From: Phoenix dactylifera
Lineage: Eukaryota; Streptophyta; Magnoliopsida; Arecales; Arecaceae
Reading direction: 5' to 3'
Assembly: GCF_009389715.1 (NCBI RefSeq)
Contig: NC_052400.1
Span: 21,793,674 to 21,857,673 of the forward strand
DNA: 64,000 bases
Shown: piece after piece, positions 58,541-64,000 of the stretch
How positions within the stretch are numbered: the first letter of the stretch is position 1
How the letters are laid out: every line of letters begins with the position of its first letter
Made by a program: the position numbers and the translations under genes
The notes under the pieces: model-generated
Seen by the model: only the letters and a program-made list of their open reading frames with translations
Databases searched by the model: none
Told to the model about the DNA's origin: nothing

Positions 58541-60805
58541 TTTTTAAACTAAGTCGAAGAAGCTGATCTCTTTTTTTTTTTTCTTTTTATTTATTTACTT
58601 ACTAACCGTGTGCCATAACAGGTCAACAACCCAGGCCCAACTCTGCCCGGCCGTCGCAAGCTTGGCTGCCGACGATAAGAAGCCGACAAAATCAAATTGG
58701 CGTCTGCAGCCTACCAGCATCCGATGGCCGCGTGGTCCCTCTCGGACAAAAAGATCGATGATAGTGGCAAGACAAAGGCGAGCCCAAGGCCGAGGGCGCA
58801 AGGTGGGCCACCTGCTGAGTTGTGTTGTTCCTGGATGTCACTTTGTTTCATATGTCGACGTGATGATGGCCAAATATGACCACCCTGAAAGTGTGATGTC
58901 GCTACTCTCCCTAATGTTTCTGACTTTTTTTTTTCTTCCAAAAAGATACCTGAGAAAAAGCTCTTGCCTTCGTATGCATTTCTTCAAAAAAAAAAATAGG
59001 ATATATTCGGTGCCAATATGTGTCATCATGTCACTGCCTGTGATCCCTGGCGACTTCATCCACCTTCAAGAGTGTGTATTCTGATGCAGAATCGAACAAT
59101 GGGTGTTTGGTAGTCCTTGTGGAATGTGTGGGTTTAACAACTGAGCAGTAATCAAATGAGCAAATTACTACTGATACTACTACTATTACTAATACTCTAG
59201 ACTTTTGAGCACTGGATGCGGAACTACTAGTTTTTTCGATGAAGACAATTGACTTTGTGCCAATTTGCTATGAATCTATTAATTACCTCCGCAAGCTTCA
59301 TAGATTTGAGCTTGAATGAATATCCAACCCAACCTAATACCAGACCTGAGGGAGAGTTTTGGTTTTGAATCCAATCCAACCCAACCTTGTTACATTTTTT
59401 ATATCTTATCATTATTTTCCACTATTTAAGCCTTTCAAGACTACATCAAAGGCCCCTTGGCCTACCACGCGGATTCATGGTTCTGCAGCATCAATTCAAG
59501 CACCAAGAGCTATCTAAATTAGCTTCACGAGTCTCAATCCTATTGTGTACGTACGCATGCATCATGAACATATCTAGCAGCATGCCGCGTAAGATAATTC
59601 GACACTTCCTTTATATGACCGAGAGGTACTGAAATTGCTCACACTGATCGCTTGATCAGTTACGATACAAATTAGGAGGAGATCCTTTACAAGAAACCAA
59701 TTCAAGCTAACATGGGCTAATGCTGAATCTGATTTTAAGCTGGCTCATCTGCAAAATCCCTGGTTGAGTTCGCATACAAGTGCATCCAACCGTTAAAACA
59801 AACTAGTTTTAACGAAACTCAGCAACTGAAAAAGAAAATACACGTAAGCGGCACAAGTAGAAGATTTTTTTTGGCCCCAGAGTCGTACCTCGGTGTAGAG
59901 AGGAGCAGTAGGTAAAGGGTCCAGGTTGTATTTTTGGCGCAAAAAAATCATTCACCTTTTTTTTTCACAATATGCACCGTTCGTCCAATAGCTACCGTGC
60001 AGGCAAACGGAAGAAAATTTAGAATGCGCAAAATATGATCTAATGGTTGATATTGTAAAGGAAGTTCAATTATTTTTTTACACGACCTGAACCTATAGAG
60101 AAGTTCCACATTGGTTGAGTGATTATTTTAAGTGAGACTTATGAATTACACGACCATTTCTCTTTGTTAACTTCAAGGATGGTTTTATATAGCAGATTCC
60201 AACTAATTTAAGATTAAGGCTTAGCTGAAATGAGTTCATCATAGCTCGGCTCGTCAGTTTAACAACTTTAACTACTTTAAAGCCTCACATGAGGCCTTTC
60301 CTGCTTAAGAAAGATAAAGATCCCAGATAATTAATTGGCTGACCTACAACTCCGCCGCCTGCCTGCACACGCGATTATGTACAGTACCAATCATGGACCA
60401 TCGAGCCTCGTAATCAGCAGAATGGACGACGACCGTAAGGGTGCAAGACATTGCGATGGCAAAACATGAGCACATAGAAGTAATTGGGACATGATCATAT
60501 TTTCCTTCATTGGTCCAGAAGATGAAAAGTCTCTTCTCAAATCACTTCTTCTTTTTCCCACCCTTCTTTCCCTATACAAAGCAGAACCCAGGCCAAAAAA
60601 AAAAAAAAAATGAAGAAGAAGAAAACTTGCATTCAGGCCCAATCAGAGCCCTTACGGATAGACGTATGGTCGGAACTCCGGTGCCAATCCAACCACCACA
60701 GCTTCTCTGCATCCTCGCGATTGAAGCGACGGAGAGCAGATCGAATGGATGGATAACAGTCAATTAGCGAGGCACAGGCTCGCCGGGAAACATCATCACC
60801 GGCGA
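58541..60805. other. Intergenic, no confident gene
   Basis: The open frame 58608-59084 is GC-rich at its start but carries no recognisable motif and runs into homopolymers. I treat it as non-coding. The 3' UTR of the minus-strand peptide gene probably occupies the last part. Confidence 0.45.
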
Positions 60806-61003
60806 TCAGTCGGACAAATCGTGAGCGCGCCAACAAAGGAGCATGGACACGCAGCGGCCCAGAATATAGAAGCGAGTCTTCTGCTGCTTCATCATTGCGA
60901 GGCACCTCCGGCGGAGGCCGCACTTTTGCGAGCACCGCCGGCGAGAATGGGAGCTCCAAGAGTACGACGAGTGGTGGTAGGAAGAAGAAGCAGACATGGC
61001 CAT
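60806..61003 (-). CDS. ROTUNDIFOLIA-like/DEVIL (RTFL/DVL) small peptide
   Basis: This single-exon gene encodes 65 aa. The N-terminus is Ser/Tyr/His-rich (residues 4-20), followed by a basic segment (RRRCSQKCGLRRRC, 21-34) and the family core MKQQKTRFYILGRCVSMLLC with Trp58 (residues 38-58). Plant RTFL/DVL peptides share this pattern of Lys/Gln, ARFYI-like block, RRCVxML and CW at the C-terminus. They associate with the plasma membrane and, when overproduced, alter cell proliferation and organ shape. The start at 61003 is chosen because it is the first ATG; a second in-frame ATG lies two codons on. A TATA-like tatttaat sits about 90 bp upstream (61100-61093). Larger frames overlapping on both strands show no motif. 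The specific paralogue is not assigned. Confidence 0.85.
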   Translation of the reverse strand: MAMSASSSYHHSSYSWSSHSRRRCSQKCGLRRRCLAMMKQQKTRFYILGRCVSMLLCWRAHDLSD

Positions 61004-61092
61004 GGAACCAAGGAACGAATCAACGAATTCTAGCTAAGGCCCAAGGGGTGAGGAGAGGATTCGGTGCATGGATGGACGGATCCACGTTGTTG

Positions 61093-61100
61093 ATTAAATA
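61093..61100 (-). promoter_or_regulatory. TATA-like box of the RTFL/DVL gene
   Basis: tatttaat on the minus strand, about 90 bp upstream of the ATG at 61003. The position is right for a core promoter, but the call rests on the motif alone. Confidence 0.4.
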
Positions 61101-64000
61101 GGCCACCGGAGGTGGGCTGAGGTGGTCCGCGTGATGGTGATGTCACGTAAAATTAATGAGCAGGCTTGGTCATGTAAAATGACTGGAACGCCATTACCAT
61201 TTTGCAGTCGATTCCTTGATAAAAGGATTGTCTAATAAATAAACTATGGCTATACGTTATAAACTAGCCTAATAATGCGGTCCTTTAGAGCTATAAGAAA
61301 ATAAGCACGCAATGATGTACATACATATGACTAGGATAAGCACCTTAGCATAATAGGTGTTGGTTGAGCATGACTTAGATCCAACATGTCCAAGTACAGC
61401 TTCAAATTAAAGACAGGTTTTCAGCTATTAATGATTTAATTTCTGTAACATACTGACGTTGGATTTTATTTCGTATTTCATAGGATGGGGGCAAGCATAC
61501 TAAGATTTGCAATATTATTATCTACTATAAAAGATATGCCATGATGACATATATTGGTAGAATTACAACTTTTATAATTATGAAAGTGGTTGTACTGAAA
61601 CACCATTGTATCATGTCAGATGTGGCGTATTTTTTCTCCTTATTGATAAATAAATGACGTGAGGTTGGTTAGTTGGAAGCTTCTCTTCTCTGTACTAGTG
61701 GTAGGCTTAATCTATTCAGTTCTGTCCTCTTAGCTCGTTTCCTTTTCTTCATGTCAATCTTCCTCTTCCGTAGTTGGTTGGTTGCAAAAGATCGGAACGC
61801 CGAGAAGAAATTTCTTATAGAGAAGCTCAAACTCTGACTTCCCCATGGGTTATCCGGTCAACTGGAAATCGTCCACAAATCAAAAGTAGAGGGAGGCCTT
61901 GATAGTGTGAATCTTACAGAAACTCTCTGACGGTCCTCCATCGATCCGTAGTTCTTCTCCTCCAATCTACATAGAGATTCTAAGAACACTTCACATTCTC
62001 AGCCTTTTGGAAAATTATATATTGATGGAAGGCTTTATCGCTGATTTCAGAAACAACTGGTAGTCTATGCCTCTCACATTCCTAATTTCTGATCAACTCC
62101 TTTAGGAATTCAAGGACTTGGCTGATTTCCTCTCCTCGATCCAACGTTAAAGACCACGTTATACAACTTGCTAGAAAAAAATTATAACATATTTTATGAT
62201 TCTTCGTATTTTGAATTCCCACTTTTTCTCTCTTCACTAGCTCTCCAATGGGTAATCTGATGATTATGATTTTCTTATAAAAGATGATGACATAACTGAA
62301 ATAGTAGGCTAATATTGTTTCAATACGGTTGTGCATGGAAGCAATTTACAAGTAAAAAAACAAAAAAACAAGTAGCTCAGAATTCCTGCATTTGCTCATC
62401 TGCAGCTCGTTTCTACCGTGCAAGGATTACATGAAGAATCATCACTAGCTAAAAAAGATACACATATAGGAAAAATCTCACATATATAATTATATTAAGG
62501 AAAAAGGGGGAAAAATCACCAGGGACAGTTTGGCAACTTCATTTAAAATGACCAACTAGGTCAAATGTGGGGTCATTTGGTCCCCAAATGCGAACGGAAT
62601 AGGACGAAAGAGCATCCCGTGTGCGCGTGGGCCACTACGGAGACATCCCACGTGTCGACCTCATCCCCTCCCACTTCGTGTCCCCTCGCCCTCGCCGCTG
62701 CCGACCTACAACAACCGCGCCTCGCTCCTAACCGCACGCTATCCCGATAACGACACCCAATGGGGTCCCACATCCTCAACACCTGATTCCCAAGCCGCAG
62801 CCATCCCAACCTCTGATCCCAGCGTTTTAAGTTCTCATGTACCAAATCTATAGTTGATTGAAAGCTAGTAGCGGACTTTGCTGTTCTTCTTATAAAATCC
62901 TGTGGAAGACAGTTTTACTAAAAAAAAAAAGCAAAAATTTTTATATACCTTTCAATCAAAAATCAATTATATATATATATATATATATAAAAGTCTAATG
63001 CAAAACTTATATGATTTCATATTAACGATACAAATTTTTTTTAAATCACTTATAGGATTAATCAGCTTGTTCAATAATTTAACAAGTCTACTAACAGATT
63101 ACTATTTTTTAGAATTTTTTTATTAATTTTTTTATATTTTTTAAAATTATTTATAAATAATTTTTATAATTTTTATTTTTTAATAAAAATAGAGCCGCTT
63201 TGTTTTCCTCTTTTTCGTTAAAAGAAAGAAAAAAAAAGAAGCTAATGTAGTACTTTTTATTACAATAAAGAGATGAAGCTAATCGAGCACAGCTTGCTGG
63301 ATTCTACGACTCTGTGTGCACAGAACAAGAGAGTTAGTTACAATAAAGGATGCTAATCATTGTGGAATTATTTGAGCCGTAATTGGAGGGTTTTGGGCGT
63401 GGGGGCAGGCGGGGTTAAAATTAATCAAGAAACAAAGAGCTGCCTTCGATGACTTTATAGGAGCCTGCAAGTTTAGAACCAGCACATCGACATCGATCCA
63501 GGGTAGATATGGTCAGTCTGGGATGGATTACGAGTGGAGTGCAAAATATATTTCAGTAATTTATACTATAGTTTTAGAGTTCCATTTTGATTAAGCCATT
63601 ATGGGTCAATTATACACGTGGATTAGGCACGGGATCTTCCTGATGACATGGTGGCGTTTTTTTAACTTTTTTGGGGTGATTTCAGTTGCTGTGGTTTTTA
63701 AATAAAAAGATACGGGTTCGGAGCCGTGTCGTGGCCTTGTTTGATATTATCCCGGTATTCCTTATTGCTTATCCTGTTAGTCGAAGTGGTGACAATTTAA
63801 CGCCACAATCTCGGCATTAACTCCTTGTCAGATCATAGTTTTTTTATTTAAATAAAGAACTCAGGAATCCATGGACCTGGGTACATGCCTCCCGTTGACC
63901 CAAAGCCACAGCAGATGAGCGGGAATAGATCTCACTTACTTCCCAAAAGGAGTACCTGCTCTCCAATTCCCAAATAAATAGATACATTTTTTTTTTTTTC
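61101..64000. other. Intergenic, no gene seen
   Basis: AT-rich overall. A GC-richer patch at 62560-62830 contains cacgtgtcg (ACGT-core motif), but its frames on either strand lack known motifs. A (TA)n microsatellite lies at 62968-62989. Confidence 0.5.

Noticed and set aside
58608-59084. Open frame of 158 codons
   Set aside because: No family motif, mixed composition and homopolymer runs. It overlaps equally long frames on the other strand.

Overview
The window is nuclear DNA from a flowering plant, most likely a monocot. A palm-like genome is my best guess, based on the flavour of the repeats and the gene structures, but no palm-specific marker was tested. Genes are sparse, contain introns and sit among many decayed transposable elements. 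There is no organellar or bacterial signal, no CRISPR array and no operon.

Layout. (1) Bases 1-14000 hold a tandem segmental duplication carrying two intact, intronless UDP-glycosyltransferase genes of the UGT75-like type (3831-5255 and 9870-11294, 474 aa each). Each is preceded by the same series of modules: a GA-rich block with a 122-bp tandem repeat, a short antisense UGT fragment, a LINE 3' end, then the promoter. A third, rearranged unit (about 12370-13940) keeps the antisense UGT fragment and a LINE end but has no UGT gene. (2) Bases 14000-17700 are AT-rich repeats. (3) A three-exon minus-strand gene for a lysine-rich, highly charged protein of 316 aa spans 17710-28246. Its 9.3-kb first intron contains a 3.2-kb solo LTR with a perfect 5-bp target-site duplication. 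(4) Bases 29700-34740 contain a LINE end, two related solo LTRs and an 836-bp hAT element with a perfect 8-bp target duplication. (5) A five-exon minus-strand Qa-SNARE gene (SYP32/Sed5 type, 338 aa) spans 35021-38990 and uses a GC-AG intron. (6) Bases 39680-53450 are a repeat-rich desert with LINE 3' ends in both orientations, a Copia-like solo LTR, MITEs and a 717-bp hAT-like element. (7) A two-exon BAHD acyltransferase gene (418 aa) lies at 53546-55861. (8) A one-exon gene for a ROTUNDIFOLIA-like/DEVIL (RTFL/DVL) peptide of 65 aa lies at 60806-61003, minus strand.

How the genes relate. The SNARE, the lysine-rich protein and the RTFL/DVL peptide are ordinary single genes. The UGT pair and the BAHD gene belong to families that decorate small molecules. 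They are more than 40 kb apart with unrelated genes between them, so I do not claim a biosynthetic cluster. I found no new molecular system. The most notable local feature is the UGT array, in which antisense UGT fragments recur upstream of each unit and one gene copy has lost a conserved aromatic residue of its sugar-donor motif.
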